Shown: positions 12,494-20,827, counted from the first letter of the stretch. The stretch is 26,396 bases of DNA from JAMBLL01 sp964460075 (GCA_964460075.1 CAYWPC010000027.1:1-26396), one strand, 5' to 3'. Notes: generated from the sequence alone by a model not told the origin. Program-made: numbers and translations.

Positions 12494-13839
12494 GGGTTGC
12501 GTACGCGATTGCGTTGTTGACGCTCGTTGGCTCGCTCGGCTTCATCTCAACAGCGCGTGTCTCAACTGCACTTGCGGGTGAGCCCACCCAAAGACAGGTC
12601 CAGTCGATCGAACTCATCGGAGCCGGCGACGCCCGCTTCGTGATCGATGGCCGTCCATACCTCGGCCCTATCAAGGTGACCGCGTACGACGACGGCATCA
12701 CCCTCACCGAGACAAGCTCCATAGAGCAGTACCTCGACGGGATCGCAGAGATGCCGTTCGCCTGGCCGATCGAGGCACTCCGCGCCCAGGCTGTTGCTTC
12801 GAGGACCTACCTTGCGCGGAGGCTCCTTCCAGGACGCCGAGGAGATGCTGCGGCCCATGACTACGACATCTGCGCGACGAACAGGTGCCAGGTGTATAGG
12901 GGCGTGCAGCTCGTCGAGCGTCAAGGCGGGGACCGGTGGCGGCAGGCGGTTGAGGACACGTCGGGAGAGGTCGTGCTGTACAACGGGCGACCCATCGAGG
13001 CTGTATTCACTTCGATGGTCGGCTCCAGATCACGTTCCAACCAGGACGTTTGGTCGAGCGACCCCGTGCCGTACCTCCAGGCGGTGGACTCGCCAGAGGT
13101 CGGGATCGCGCCATACGCTCAGTGGACGGTAGAAGTCACAGCAGACCAGTTCGTCGCCATCCTGGCAGCAGGTGGTCTCGACGTTGGCGGCTCACTCAAG
13201 GGGATCGTCGTCGACGATCCACCAGAGGGGGAGGGCCGCACGAAGATCACGGTGCGAACAACCGAGGGGACGGACTCGATTCTTGCGCCACGCCTCAAAG
13301 GAGTTTTCAACCGGGAGGGAGACGAGCTATACCCTGGAGTCTTGCCAATGCGTCTAGCGGACGGTCGACAACTCCCCGAACCGTTGCTCTCCTACACCTT
13401 CGAGATCATCCGCGAGGTGACCACTGCCAGCCCGATCGATGCGTTGCTTCCAGAATCGGATCGTACAGGCGAGGATCGTGTCGTGTTCCTCGGTGAGGGG
13501 TGGGGACACGGCGTCGGCATGAGTCAATGGGGGGCGCGCATCATGGCCGACTCAGGAGAGATCTACAGCGACATCCTGTCGCACTACTACTCGGGCCTCC
13601 GTCCCCAACAGGCCCCGGACGTTGTTCCCACCGCGGTCGTCGTTGGCCTCGACACGGATCGTGTCGAGGTGATGGTCACGGTCAGTGGGGGAGCAGAGGT
13701 CCTGGTGAACGGTGTAGCAGCGGGGTTCCTCTTCAACGGCGCGTGGGTCGTCAGAGACTCCCCGAACGGGCTTGATCTTGTTCCTCTGAACGGCTCAGGC
13801 AACGCCTCCCCGATATCGAACCGGTTCTGGCCCAGATAG
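12490..13839 (+). CDS. Secreted SpoIID/LytB-domain protein (putative peptidoglycan lytic transglycosylase)
   Basis: A 449-residue exported protein with an N-terminal signal or anchor segment (about 3-28) and a SpoIID domain (about 60-365). SpoIID of Bacillus cleaves glycan strands from which stem peptides have been removed; its catalytic Glu corresponds to E95 here in PIEALRAQAVASRTYLAR. The second hallmark, GEGWGHGVGMSQWGARIMA, is near 336-354. The C-terminal about 80 residues are a beta-rich tail without a recognised domain. It is translationally coupled to murA (ATGA overlap), tying wall precursor synthesis to wall remodelling. The organism need not sporulate: SpoIID-domain proteins occur in many non-sporulating actinobacteria and in cyanobacteria. 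Confidence 0.85.
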   Translation: MRVAYAIALLTLVGSLGFISTARVSTALAGEPTQRQVQSIELIGAGDARFVIDGRPYLGPIKVTAYDDGITLTETSSIEQYLDGIAEMPFAWPIEALRAQAVASRTYLARRLLPGRRGDAAAHDYDICATNRCQVYRGVQLVERQGGDRWRQAVEDTSGEVVLYNGRPIEAVFTSMVGSRSRSNQDVWSSDPVPYLQAVDSPEVGIAPYAQWTVEVTADQFVAILAAGGLDVGGSLKGIVVDDPPEGEGRTKITVRTTEGTDSILAPRLKGVFNREGDELYPGVLPMRLADGRQLPEPLLSYTFEIIREVTTASPIDALLPESDRTGEDRVVFLGEGWGHGVGMSQWGARIMADSGEIYSDILSHYYSGLRPQQAPDVVPTAVVVGLDTDRVEVMVTVSGGAEVLVNGVAAGFLFNGAWVVRDSPNGLDLVPLNGSGNASPISNRFWPR

Positions 13840-13916
13840 CAGGAAGGGTTCTCACTACGACCGTGTTGCTAACAATGTACGAGGCTGGGTTACGCTTCGG
13901 GCAGCAAAGGAGCACC

Positions 13917-14213
13917 GTGGACGACGTCGTTCAAGGCACCATCATCGAAATAGGCTCAGTGGTCCGTCGCCCCAAGGACGGAGCGACAGAGATCGATCGT
14001 GCAGAACTTGAACGTGTCCTCGACTACATCAGGCCCGCCCTGCAGGCCGATGGTGGAGACATGATCCTTGAGGGTGTCGTCGGTGGCACGGTGAATCTCC
14101 AACTCGTCGGAGCGTGTGGCGGATGCCCGATCTCCGAGACGACGGTGACCGCTGGAATCGAGCGAATCCTCAAGGACCGCGTTCGGGGTGTCACCGAGGT
14201 CTTCGCCAACTGA
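13917..14213 (+). CDS. NifU C-terminal domain (Nfu-type) Fe-S scaffold protein
   Basis: A 98-residue protein consisting of a single Nfu domain, which holds and delivers a 4Fe-4S cluster to target proteins. The signature is RALDYIRPALQADGGD-like (seen as VLDYIRPALQADGGDM), followed by LVGACGGCPISETT with the CxxC pair, then GIERILKDRVRGVTEV. GTG 13917 was chosen because AAAGGAG (13906-13912) sits just upstream; earlier in-frame starts (13863, 13875) would bury that site. A possible -10 box TACGCT lies at 13891-13896. Its neighbours do not form an obvious Fe-S assembly operon, but a cysteine desulfurase lies 3 kb downstream. Confidence 0.88.
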   Translation: MDDVVQGTIIEIGSVVRRPKDGATEIDRAELERVLDYIRPALQADGGDMILEGVVGGTVNLQLVGACGGCPISETTVTAGIERILKDRVRGVTEVFAN

Positions 14214-14237
14214 CCAGCGAGTCGCACCAGAGGGATC

Positions 14238-14243
14238 TAAGGT
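14238..14243 (+). promoter_or_regulatory. Candidate -10 box (TAAGGT) for a leaderless meaB transcript
   Basis: TAAGGT ends 6 bases before the GTG start at 14250, the spacing expected for leaderless actinobacterial messages. No clear -35 box is seen. Confidence 0.4.
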
Positions 14244-14249
14244 CGCACC

Positions 14250-15176
14250 GTGGACAACTCCGAACTCCTGAGCGCAGCCCAACGATTCGATACTCGATCG
14301 ATTGGCCGCATCCTCACCACGGTCGAGAACAGGACAGATGACGGTCGGTCTGCGCTTCGGGCGCTTTTCGCTGACGGTGGCAACGGCTGCTTGACCGGTA
14401 TCACAGGCCCCCCAGGGTCTGGAAAGTCGACCCTCACCTCTGCGCTCATACCCCACGTGCTTCAGGGTGCTGCACGCGTGGCGATCGTTGCCGTTGATCC
14501 TTCAAGCCCTTTCAGCGGAGGAGCGATTCTTGGTGATCGGATCCGGATGACCGATCACGCGGGCGACGATCGAGTGTTCATCCGGTCGGTCGCCAACAGG
14601 GGGTCCCTCGGCGGAATCTCCAGTACCACCCCGGCAGTCGTCGCTGCACTCGACGGCCTCGGATTTCCCGAAGTACTCATAGAAACGGTCGGCATCGGTC
14701 AATCCGAATTTGAGATCGCAACGACGGCCGATACGACGATCGTCGTACTGAGCCCTGGATGGGGAGATGCGATTCAGGTCTCCAAGGCCGGTTTCCTCGA
14801 GATCGCAGACATATTCGTTGTCAACAAAGCGGATCGTGAGGGGACGCACAGCGCCGTTGCCGACCTCGTCGCAATGCTCGAGCTCGGTCCCGGTGACGGA
14901 TGGGAGATTCCCGTCATTGCAACAGTGGCGACCAAAGGCGATGGCGCGGACGAAGTGTGGGACGCCGTCAAGAAGCACCGGACGTATTTGGAACACTCCG
15001 GTGCGATGCATAGGGGCAGACGGAAACGGGCTGCCAGCCAACTTGCTGCTGCCGTACGGCAGGCGATCGACGCGTCGGTCGACCTCGACCTGGATGCGAC
15101 CGATATCGTGACTGCGATTGCAGATCACCTCATTGATCCGTGGACAGCAGCTGAACGGATTCTCGAAGCGCGGTAG
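14250..15176 (+). CDS. meaB: MeaB/ArgK-type G3E GTPase (methylmalonyl-CoA mutase chaperone family)
   Basis: A 308-residue P-loop GTPase of the MeaB/ArgK family, which protects and reloads the B12-dependent methylmalonyl-CoA mutase or related mutases. Motifs in order: Walker A GPPGSGKST (53-61), DPSSPFSGGAILGDRIRM, the switch-like ETVGIGQSE, NKADR for guanine specificity, and the C-terminal helical dimer arm. The family is usually 310-330 residues, so it is complete. No mutase gene lies in the window; the next gene is an enoyl-CoA hydratase, in keeping with acyl-CoA metabolism. The GTG has no strong ribosome site and a -10-like box 6 bases away. Confidence 0.9.
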   Translation: MDNSELLSAAQRFDTRSIGRILTTVENRTDDGRSALRALFADGGNGCLTGITGPPGSGKSTLTSALIPHVLQGAARVAIVAVDPSSPFSGGAILGDRIRMTDHAGDDRVFIRSVANRGSLGGISSTTPAVVAALDGLGFPEVLIETVGIGQSEFEIATTADTTIVVLSPGWGDAIQVSKAGFLEIADIFVVNKADREGTHSAVADLVAMLELGPGDGWEIPVIATVATKGDGADEVWDAVKKHRTYLEHSGAMHRGRRKRAASQLAAAVRQAIDASVDLDLDATDIVTAIADHLIDPWTAAERILEAR

Positions 15177-15206
15177 CCTGGTGCCACGTGAGACAGAGGA
15201 GGTCGT

Positions 15207-15974
15207 GTGGAACTTGTTGAGTACTCCGTGGATGACGCTGTTGCGCTCATCACACTGAATCGCCCGCCCGTCAATGCGCTCAATGCCGTATTGATCGCTG
15301 ACATCAACGAGGCGGTGAAGCTAGCAGAAGACCCAGTGGTCAGGGCCGTAGTGATCACGGGTGCACCTCATTTCGCCGCCGGTGCGGATATCTCCGGATT
15401 CCAGAAGGCGTTCGACGAAGGCTCGAGGGACAGGCAGGCCTCAGGGTTGACCGGTGTCGTGGCCAGGCTCGCGAATCTCGAAAAGCCGACGATTGCGGCA
15501 GTGAACGGCTTCGCTCTTGGTGGAGGTCTCGAGCTTGCAATGGGCGCCGACTTCAGATACCTCGCCGAGGGTGCAAAGGTCGGTCAGCCAGAGATTCTGC
15601 TCGGCATCATTCCAGGTGCAGGTGGCACACAGCGCCTAGCGAGGCTCGTCGGCCCTCAGCGCTGCAAGGAGCTGTGCATCACCGGGCGACATGTGAGAGC
15701 CGACGAGGCGCTCCGCCTCGGCATCGCGGACAAGGTCGTCCCAGACGATGATCTCCTTGACGTTGCACTCACCGATGCGCGTGGCTTTGCCTCTGGTCCG
15801 ACGCAGGCATACGCGGCGGTGAAGCGCGCGGTTTCGAGAGGCTTCGATCGGCCGCTCGAGGAGGGACTTGCCATCGAGGCGGAGCAATTCTCGAAGGTGT
15901 TCATCTCACAAGATGCCCGCATCGGTGTCGCGGCGTTCCTGGCGAAGGAGAAGCCGGACTTCACCGGAATTTGA
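15207..15974 (+). CDS. Enoyl-CoA hydratase (crotonase family)
   Basis: A 255-residue crotonase-fold enzyme expected to hydrate 2-enoyl-CoA to 3-hydroxyacyl-CoA in fatty-acid or branched-chain acyl-CoA breakdown. Both catalytic Glu are present: E109 in GGGLELA and E129 in GQPEILLGIIPGAGG, the pair equivalent to rat E144 and E164, 20 residues apart. The oxyanion-hole element is APHFAAGADI (53-62). GTG 15207 follows GAGG(AGG) closely. A TAGCCT overlapping the end of meaB could be its own -10 box. It has 30 bases between it and meaB and probably shares its transcript. Confidence 0.92.
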   Translation: MELVEYSVDDAVALITLNRPPVNALNAVLIADINEAVKLAEDPVVRAVVITGAPHFAAGADISGFQKAFDEGSRDRQASGLTGVVARLANLEKPTIAAVNGFALGGGLELAMGADFRYLAEGAKVGQPEILLGIIPGAGGTQRLARLVGPQRCKELCITGRHVRADEALRLGIADKVVPDDDLLDVALTDARGFASGPTQAYAAVKRAVSRGFDRPLEEGLAIEAEQFSKVFISQDARIGVAAFLAKEKPDFTGI

Positions 15975-15999
15975 GATGAGGCGACTCCTGGTGAGGCGA

Positions 16000-16005
16000 T
16001 AGCCT
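16000..16005 (+). promoter_or_regulatory. Candidate -10 box (TAGCCT) for a leaderless transcript of the 16013 gene
   Basis: TAGCCT ends 7 bases before the ATG at 16013, with no ribosome site in between. This is the same arrangement as before murA and meaB. No -35 box is evident. Confidence 0.4.
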
Positions 16006-16012
16006 TCACAAC

Positions 16013-17155
16013 ATGACGCTCCGATTCCCGACTTGGCTCGCTCGGGTGCTGCTGACGCTTGCAGCGCTTCTCGTCGCCGTGTGGGTGATACTTGCCTGGC
16101 TGCATGCGAACGCAATCAGAGAAGAGTTCCTGCTACCGCGCCCTGCCGCTGTCGACTACCCACTCACCGTGCTAGCTAACGAAGCGGGCCGTGTCGTGTT
16201 GACCAGATCTCCCGAAAGCGAGATCGAGGGGCTGTGGGGTCTCGAAAGCGAGCGTGCCTATGCACAGGTCTCGACCGTCGTGCGCATTAGCGACGACACG
16301 GTTGAGCGAGGCGTCCGCGCCGTTGTTGGAACAATCGATGTTGGGAGCAACGTGCGCATCGATGCCGATGCGTACACCGGCGATCCCCTGACAGCGCACG
16401 GCCTCGGATTCGACAACGACTTCGCGATCCCATCCGACATAGGTCCCCACCCTGCCTGGTTCATCGACGGGCGCCGATCGACATGGGTGATTTTCGTGCA
16501 CGGGAGGGGAATCGACCGGCGCACGGAGTCGCTTCGCATCACGCCGAGTCTCGTGGAACAGGGGTTCCCCATCATCTCGATGACCTACAGGGGAGACATC
16601 GGTGCAACGCCGAGTCCCTCAGGGATGCGAATGTGGGGCCTTGACGAGTGGAAGGATCTCGAAGCTGCTGTCACCGTGGCGAAACGCAAGGGAGCGAAGG
16701 ACTTCGTGATCATCGGTTCCGGGTACGGCGCCAGCATCGTGTCGATGTTCCTCCAGGAATCTGACTCCGTCGGATCGGTGCGCGCCGTGGTATACGACTC
16801 ACCGGTACTTGACCTCGAAGGTGTTGTGCGTCGGTGGGCGCAAGCCACAGGGGTACCACGTCCCGTTGCGTGGCTTGGCCGGCGGCTCACGAGCGTACGA
16901 TTCGGCATGGACTGGTCCACACTCGATCAACTCGAACGGGCAGATGAGTTCGACGTTCCTGTGCTCATGCTTGTAGGCGGGAACGACCAGGTGACGCCGA
17001 TCGAGGAGCAACTCGGGTTCGCCGAAACCCTCGGGGATCTCGCAACGGTCGTGCGGTTCGAACAAGGCGGCACAGCCAACCTGTGGAACATCGACGCCGA
17101 GCGATACGAGCGTGCCGTCGAGGCCTTTCTCTCCGAGACCGTCGGCTCCGAATGA
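16013..17155 (+). CDS. Membrane-anchored alpha/beta-hydrolase-fold protein, apparently without catalytic Ser and His
   Basis: A 380-residue protein with one N-terminal transmembrane helix (about 8-30) and an alpha/beta-hydrolase domain (about 155-375). The fold is shown by WVIFVHGRGIDRR (oxyanion strand-turn, HG at 163-164), the nucleophile-elbow strand FVIIGSGYGASI (231-242), the acid-bearing strand VLMLVGGNDQVTP (D325) and the last helix. At the elbow, the GxSxG pattern reads G235-S-G237-Y-G239, so the nucleophile position is Gly. Near the C-terminus, where relatives I recall have a His before WN, Thr354 occurs (GGTANLWN). It may therefore be a pseudoenzyme or use another residue. It lies between enoyl-CoA hydratase and cysteine desulfurase (4-base overlap with the latter), which says little about function. 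Confidence 0.78.
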   Translation: MTLRFPTWLARVLLTLAALLVAVWVILAWLHANAIREEFLLPRPAAVDYPLTVLANEAGRVVLTRSPESEIEGLWGLESERAYAQVSTVVRISDDTVERGVRAVVGTIDVGSNVRIDADAYTGDPLTAHGLGFDNDFAIPSDIGPHPAWFIDGRRSTWVIFVHGRGIDRRTESLRITPSLVEQGFPIISMTYRGDIGATPSPSGMRMWGLDEWKDLEAAVTVAKRKGAKDFVIIGSGYGASIVSMFLQESDSVGSVRAVVYDSPVLDLEGVVRRWAQATGVPRPVAWLGRRLTSVRFGMDWSTLDQLERADEFDVPVLMLVGGNDQVTPIEEQLGFAETLGDLATVVRFEQGGTANLWNIDAERYERAVEAFLSETVGSE

Positions 17156-18306
17156 TGCACCCATCCGCCGAAGAGATCTACCTTGATCACGCCGCAACCA
17201 CGACGCCGCGTCCGTGCGCCACGGCGGCGATGGAGTTCGCCATTGGATCTGTACACGCGAACGCCTCGGGTCTTCATGCATCGGCTCGTCGGGCCAAGAA
17301 CGCACTCGAGGAGGCACGGGAGAGAGCTGCAGCGTTGATCGGTGCGGACCGGCCGGATGAAGTCGTATTCACATCCGGTGGGACGGAGTCTGACAACCTC
17401 GCAGTCATCGGTGCGGCGCTCGCCTCTCCGCGGCGACGCATCGTCGTGTCCCAGATCGAGCACAAGGCGGTCCTCGACGCGGCACGCTCACTCGAGCGGT
17501 TCGGCTACACCGTTGTGCCTGTACCCGTGGATGCTCGTGGCGTGGTGGCTGCGGACCGCCTTGGTGACTTGGTCGACAGCGATACTGCTGTGGTGTCTGT
17601 CATGGCCGCAAACAACGAGGTCGGCACTGTCGAGCCGGTGGGAGACATCGTCAAGATCGTGCAGTCCGTTGACGCGACGATTCCAGTGCACACGGACGCG
17701 GTCCAGTTCTTCGTCGGTCGAGATTTGCGAGTCAAAGACCTTGGTGTTGCAATGGCGTCGCTCGCCGCTCACAAGTTCGGCGGTCCTACCGGCGTTGGCT
17801 TGCTCTACGTCGCCTCAGGCACACGTCTCGATCCGATGCTGGTCGGTGGAGGCCAGGAAGCGGGTCGTCGATCTGGAACATCGAACGTTGCAGGCATCGT
17901 CGGCATGGTCGTAGCGATGGAAGAAGCGGTGAGAGGTAGGGCGCAGTTCGATGCCCGTGTGGGAGCAGAGCGCGACGCCTTCGAGGCCACGCTCACAGAG
18001 GGCGACTCTGGAATCACCGTCACCACAAGCGATGCCGACCGATTGGTGCACTTCAGTCATGTGCGTGTCGCATCGGTGCATGCCGAGACGTTGCTCATCA
18101 GGCTCGACCAGGCAGGCGTGTACGCGGCAGCCGGTTCTTCCTGTCAGTCTGGGGCTGGGACACCAAGCCATGTGCTTACCAGTATGGGTCTCGATGCTGC
18201 TGCGTCGCGTGAGTGCGTGCGGTTCACGTTCGGATGGGATGTCGAGCCTGGGACAGGCGCTCGAAGCGCCAGGATCGTCCGTGACACGATCGAGGCACTG
18301 CGGTGA
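17152..18306 (+). CDS. Cysteine desulfurase (IscS/NifS family)
   Basis: A PLP enzyme of about 384 residues that removes sulfur from L-cysteine and passes it on as persulfide. It opens with IYLDHAATTTPRP and has FTSGGTESDNLAV, the H104 of IEHKAV that stacks on PLP, ANNEVGTVEP, HTDAVQ, the Schiff-base K207 in LAAHKFGGPTGVG, and the catalytic Cys330 in AAGSSCQSGAG. Tandem ATGs occur at 17152 and 17155; the first overlaps the preceding stop as ATGA. A longer frame to 17083 lies inside the hydrolase gene. Its stop overlaps the mnmA start (GTGA), so the likely main client is MnmA for tRNA 2-thiouridine formation, though Fe-S assembly is also possible. Confidence 0.94.
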   Translation: MMHPSAEEIYLDHAATTTPRPCATAAMEFAIGSVHANASGLHASARRAKNALEEARERAAALIGADRPDEVVFTSGGTESDNLAVIGAALASPRRRIVVSQIEHKAVLDAARSLERFGYTVVPVPVDARGVVAADRLGDLVDSDTAVVSVMAANNEVGTVEPVGDIVKIVQSVDATIPVHTDAVQFFVGRDLRVKDLGVAMASLAAHKFGGPTGVGLLYVASGTRLDPMLVGGGQEAGRRSGTSNVAGIVGMVVAMEEAVRGRAQFDARVGAERDAFEATLTEGDSGITVTTSDADRLVHFSHVRVASVHAETLLIRLDQAGVYAAAGSSCQSGAGTPSHVLTSMGLDAAASRECVRFTFGWDVEPGTGARSARIVRDTIEALR

Positions 18307-19370
18307 GGGCGCTCGTCGCCATGTCTGGAGGTGTCGACAGCTCTGTTGCGGCTGCGCTCATGCTTGAACAGGGTTGGGATGTCGTTGGGGTCACGCTCAA
18401 GCAGTGGGAAGGACGTGACGGCGAGATGCCGGTGTCTGGCTGTTGCACACTCTCGGATGCAGAGGATGCCCGCAGGGTGGCGGCTCAACTCGACATCCCG
18501 TACTACGTGCTCGACTACGTCGAGGAGTTCACGTCTGCAGTCGTCGAACCCTTCGCAGCGGACTACATGAAGGGGCTGACACCGAACCCCTGCATCGAGT
18601 GCAACCGAAAGGTGCGGTTCACCGCGCTCCTTGATCGCACCACGGCGCTTGGCTGCGACGTACTCGTCACCGGCCACCACGCACGAGTCGAAGAGCACCA
18701 AGGTGTGTGGAGACTGCGCAAGGCTGCTGACCGCACAAAGGACCAGTCGTACGTGCTCCACATGTTGGATCAGGAGGCGCTGTCCCGTGTGCGGCTACCG
18801 GTTGGACAGATGACGAAGGTGGACGTCCGCGCCTACGCTGAGCGCCTCGGTCTCCGTACTGCATCGAAGCCGGATTCCCAGGACATCTGCTTCGTCACCT
18901 CTGGGGACTACCGAGACTTTCTCAAAGACCGGTACAGCGGTCTCGCGTCGAGTGGCGACGTCCTCGACGTGGATGGCACCGTCATTGGACGCCACGATGG
19001 CACGGCTTCATTCACGATCGGGCAGCGCAAAGGACTCGGTGTTGCTGTTGGCGAGCCGAGGTACGTGATCGAGATTCACCCGAGAGACCAGACGATCACG
19101 ATCGGGACACACGAGGATCTCTTGAGGGAGAGCTGCGTTGTAGAAGATGTGACGTACACCCATAACCCTATCGATGACGGCGCCAAGGTCGATGTGAAGG
19201 TCCGGTACCGATCCGAGCCTGTCCCAGCCACTGCCCATTGCATTGGTGAGCGCTGGAGATTCGACTTCGACGAGCAACTGGTGCGCCCTGCGCCCGGCCA
19301 AACGCTCGTCATGTACGAAGGCGAATACGTGCTCGGAGGGGGAAGAATTGTCGACGTCTCCAACGATTGA
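18303..19370 (+). CDS. mnmA: tRNA-specific 2-thiouridylase MnmA
   Basis: A 355-residue enzyme that thiolates U34 of Lys, Glu and Gln tRNAs using ATP and persulfide sulfur. It has the PP-loop AMSGGVDSSVAA (6-17), the nucleophile Cys97 in TPNPCIECNRKV, TGHHAR for tRNA/ATP contact, the second catalytic Cys196 in DSQDICFV, and the C-terminal domains (GQRKGLGVA, then beta-barrel sequence ending GGGRIVDV). The GTG start overlaps the cysteine desulfurase stop as GTGA, so sulfur donor and acceptor are made together. After the stop there are 166 bases before the next gene, holding a promoter. Confidence 0.96.
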   Translation: MRALVAMSGGVDSSVAAALMLEQGWDVVGVTLKQWEGRDGEMPVSGCCTLSDAEDARRVAAQLDIPYYVLDYVEEFTSAVVEPFAADYMKGLTPNPCIECNRKVRFTALLDRTTALGCDVLVTGHHARVEEHQGVWRLRKAADRTKDQSYVLHMLDQEALSRVRLPVGQMTKVDVRAYAERLGLRTASKPDSQDICFVTSGDYRDFLKDRYSGLASSGDVLDVDGTVIGRHDGTASFTIGQRKGLGVAVGEPRYVIEIHPRDQTITIGTHEDLLRESCVVEDVTYTHNPIDDGAKVDVKVRYRSEPVPATAHCIGERWRFDFDEQLVRPAPGQTLVMYEGEYVLGGGRIVDVSND

Positions 19371-19390
19371 CGTCACCACCCCGTGTGCGG

Positions 19391-19420
19391 TTGGAACGCC
19401 GACCAGAGGTGGGATAGGGT
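19391..19420 (+). promoter_or_regulatory. Candidate promoter of the Thr-rich lipoprotein gene (TTGGAA, 18 bp, TAGGGT)
   Basis: TTGGAA (19391-19396) and TAGGGT (19415-19420) are 18 bp apart in the gap after mnmA. Transcription would start near 19427, leaving a leader of about 110 bases that ends in an AGGGGAG ribosome site. No stable structure was noticed in the leader. Confidence 0.5.
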
Positions 19421-19536
19421 GGGCGGGTCAAGTGCACGCCGCTGCGTTTCGAGGACCGCTGGACGTGACACCGCCAACTGGTGAGTCCGTGCTCGAGTCC
19501 TGGTCGAGCCGGAACGCAACACAGGGGAGTTGAGCC

Positions 19537-20772
19537 ATGAACGTCGATCGACACTCCAGCCGTTTGATGCGAATCGTCGTGTTCGCAGCAGCAATGGCGC
19601 TCATCGCAGCAGCATGTCAGTCGAGCGAGACCGCATCGGACATTTCGACAACGTCATCTGTCTCCGTCACCAGCGTCACATACATTGACACGACGGTGAC
19701 CACAGCCGAGCCGCCAACCACGACCACGACTGAGCCGCCGACTACGACCACGACTGAGCCGCCAACTACGACCACGACGACGTCGACACTCCCTCCACCG
19801 TCGGATGAGGAGATCGCTCGTGTCACGGGTCTCCTCGCCGAACAAGGAGACGACATCGTTTTGTCGTATCTCTACCAAATCGCGGCGCAGGGTTCAGACT
19901 GGGAACCTCTTCCCGGGATTGCCCCGTACTCGGGTGCGGCCTTGGAACTTGCCAGACTGTGGGATTCGTGGCTCGGCGCAGCATGGGAGCCGTGTGTCGC
20001 CGAAGGCACATGCCAGGACCTCTCGACCTTCTCGATTCCAACCGTGTACACACAAGAGGCCGTGTACGAGATCGCAGCGGACGCGACCCAGATATTTCCG
20101 CTCGGGGACGACCGGTGGCTTGCATGGGGTGTGTACAGCCCGTCGGGATTCCTGCTCTCGGCGTCGAATGCGCTCACCGACTTCGTGTTCCGTGTCGATG
20201 GTGACATCGTCACACTGGACGACATGGTCGTGTGGACACGGGGTACACCAACGAGCCGGGCACGAGGATTCTGGCTCTCCGACCTCATCTATGGCCAGGA
20301 GATAGGCTCGGTCGAGCCAGCGGCAGGGCTCGACATCGAGGTCGTGCGCGGATTCGTTGCCGGCCCAACCGGGACAGAAGACGCACTGGCTCTGTATCTC
20401 CAGATGACCGCGACGGCCTCCTCGGCCTACCAGTTCGACGGAATGCGCAACCAGATCTTCACGGGTGAGTGGGCAGACGCGATGACGAAACGGCGCGACA
20501 CGACCCTGGCGGAGTTCCCTGAGGGAACCTGGTCGATGATACGTCCCGTCGCTGTCGACGCAGGTACCACGTTCGACTTCGCCTTCAGGCAACTCGAATG
20601 GCCGATGCGTGCGCTCGATTCGGAGCACACGTTGACCGTCGATGGGTTCGGGACGCTCACCCTTGGAGGAGTCGACCGGCCCGCAACGTGCAGTCAACGC
20701 AGCTTCGACGAGATCCCGATCGTTGCCGATGGCACGCTCAGATGCCTGTCGTGGTACGGCTACGAGGGATAG
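19537..20772 (+). CDS. Secreted lipoprotein with Thr/Pro linker, unknown function
   Basis: A 411-residue exported lipoprotein: signal peptide with a lipobox ending in LIAAAC (Cys27), then a Ser/Thr-rich linker including three perfect EPPTTTTT units (about 58-81) and finally a folded domain from about 90 to 411. The linker would hold the domain away from the membrane and may be glycosylated. The folded part is rich in Trp, Asp and beta-type sequence (e.g. WLAWGVYSPSGFLLSASNA, LTLGGVDRPATC) with Cys residues near 153, 159, 387 and 403 that may form disulfides. I recognise no named domain. The ATG has a good AGGGGAG site. It stands alone, with its own promoter, between mnmA and ligA. Confidence 0.82.
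   Translation: MNVDRHSSRLMRIVVFAAAMALIAAACQSSETASDISTTSSVSVTSVTYIDTTVTTAEPPTTTTTEPPTTTTTEPPTTTTTTSTLPPPSDEEIARVTGLLAEQGDDIVLSYLYQIAAQGSDWEPLPGIAPYSGAALELARLWDSWLGAAWEPCVAEGTCQDLSTFSIPTVYTQEAVYEIAADATQIFPLGDDRWLAWGVYSPSGFLLSASNALTDFVFRVDGDIVTLDDMVVWTRGTPTSRARGFWLSDLIYGQEIGSVEPAAGLDIEVVRGFVAGPTGTEDALALYLQMTATASSAYQFDGMRNQIFTGEWADAMTKRRDTTLAEFPEGTWSMIRPVAVDAGTTFDFAFRQLEWPMRALDSEHTLTVDGFGTLTLGGVDRPATCSQRSFDEIPIVADGTLRCLSWYGYEG
19708..19779 (+). repeat. Three 24-bp tandem repeats coding EPPTTTTT
   Basis: Units begin at 19708, 19732 and 19756 (GAGCCGCC then A/G-C-T/C-ACGACCACGA-type sequence), nearly identical with a few silent or near-silent changes. They encode the stalk of the lipoprotein and could vary in number by slippage. 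Confidence 0.85.
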
Positions 20773-20827
20773 TCAGACCTCCGGGTTGGGGGCCTGACAT
20801 CTGATCTCAAGTACCGTGGAACCTGCA

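Noticed and set aside
19708..19779. Short regularly spaced repeats as a possible CRISPR array
   Set aside because: The units are contiguous, in frame and encode a Thr/Pro stalk, with no spacers.
19894..20697. 267-codon minus-strand open frame over the Thr-rich lipoprotein gene
   Set aside because: The plus strand has a signal peptide, a ribosome site and a promoter. The minus frame has no such support.
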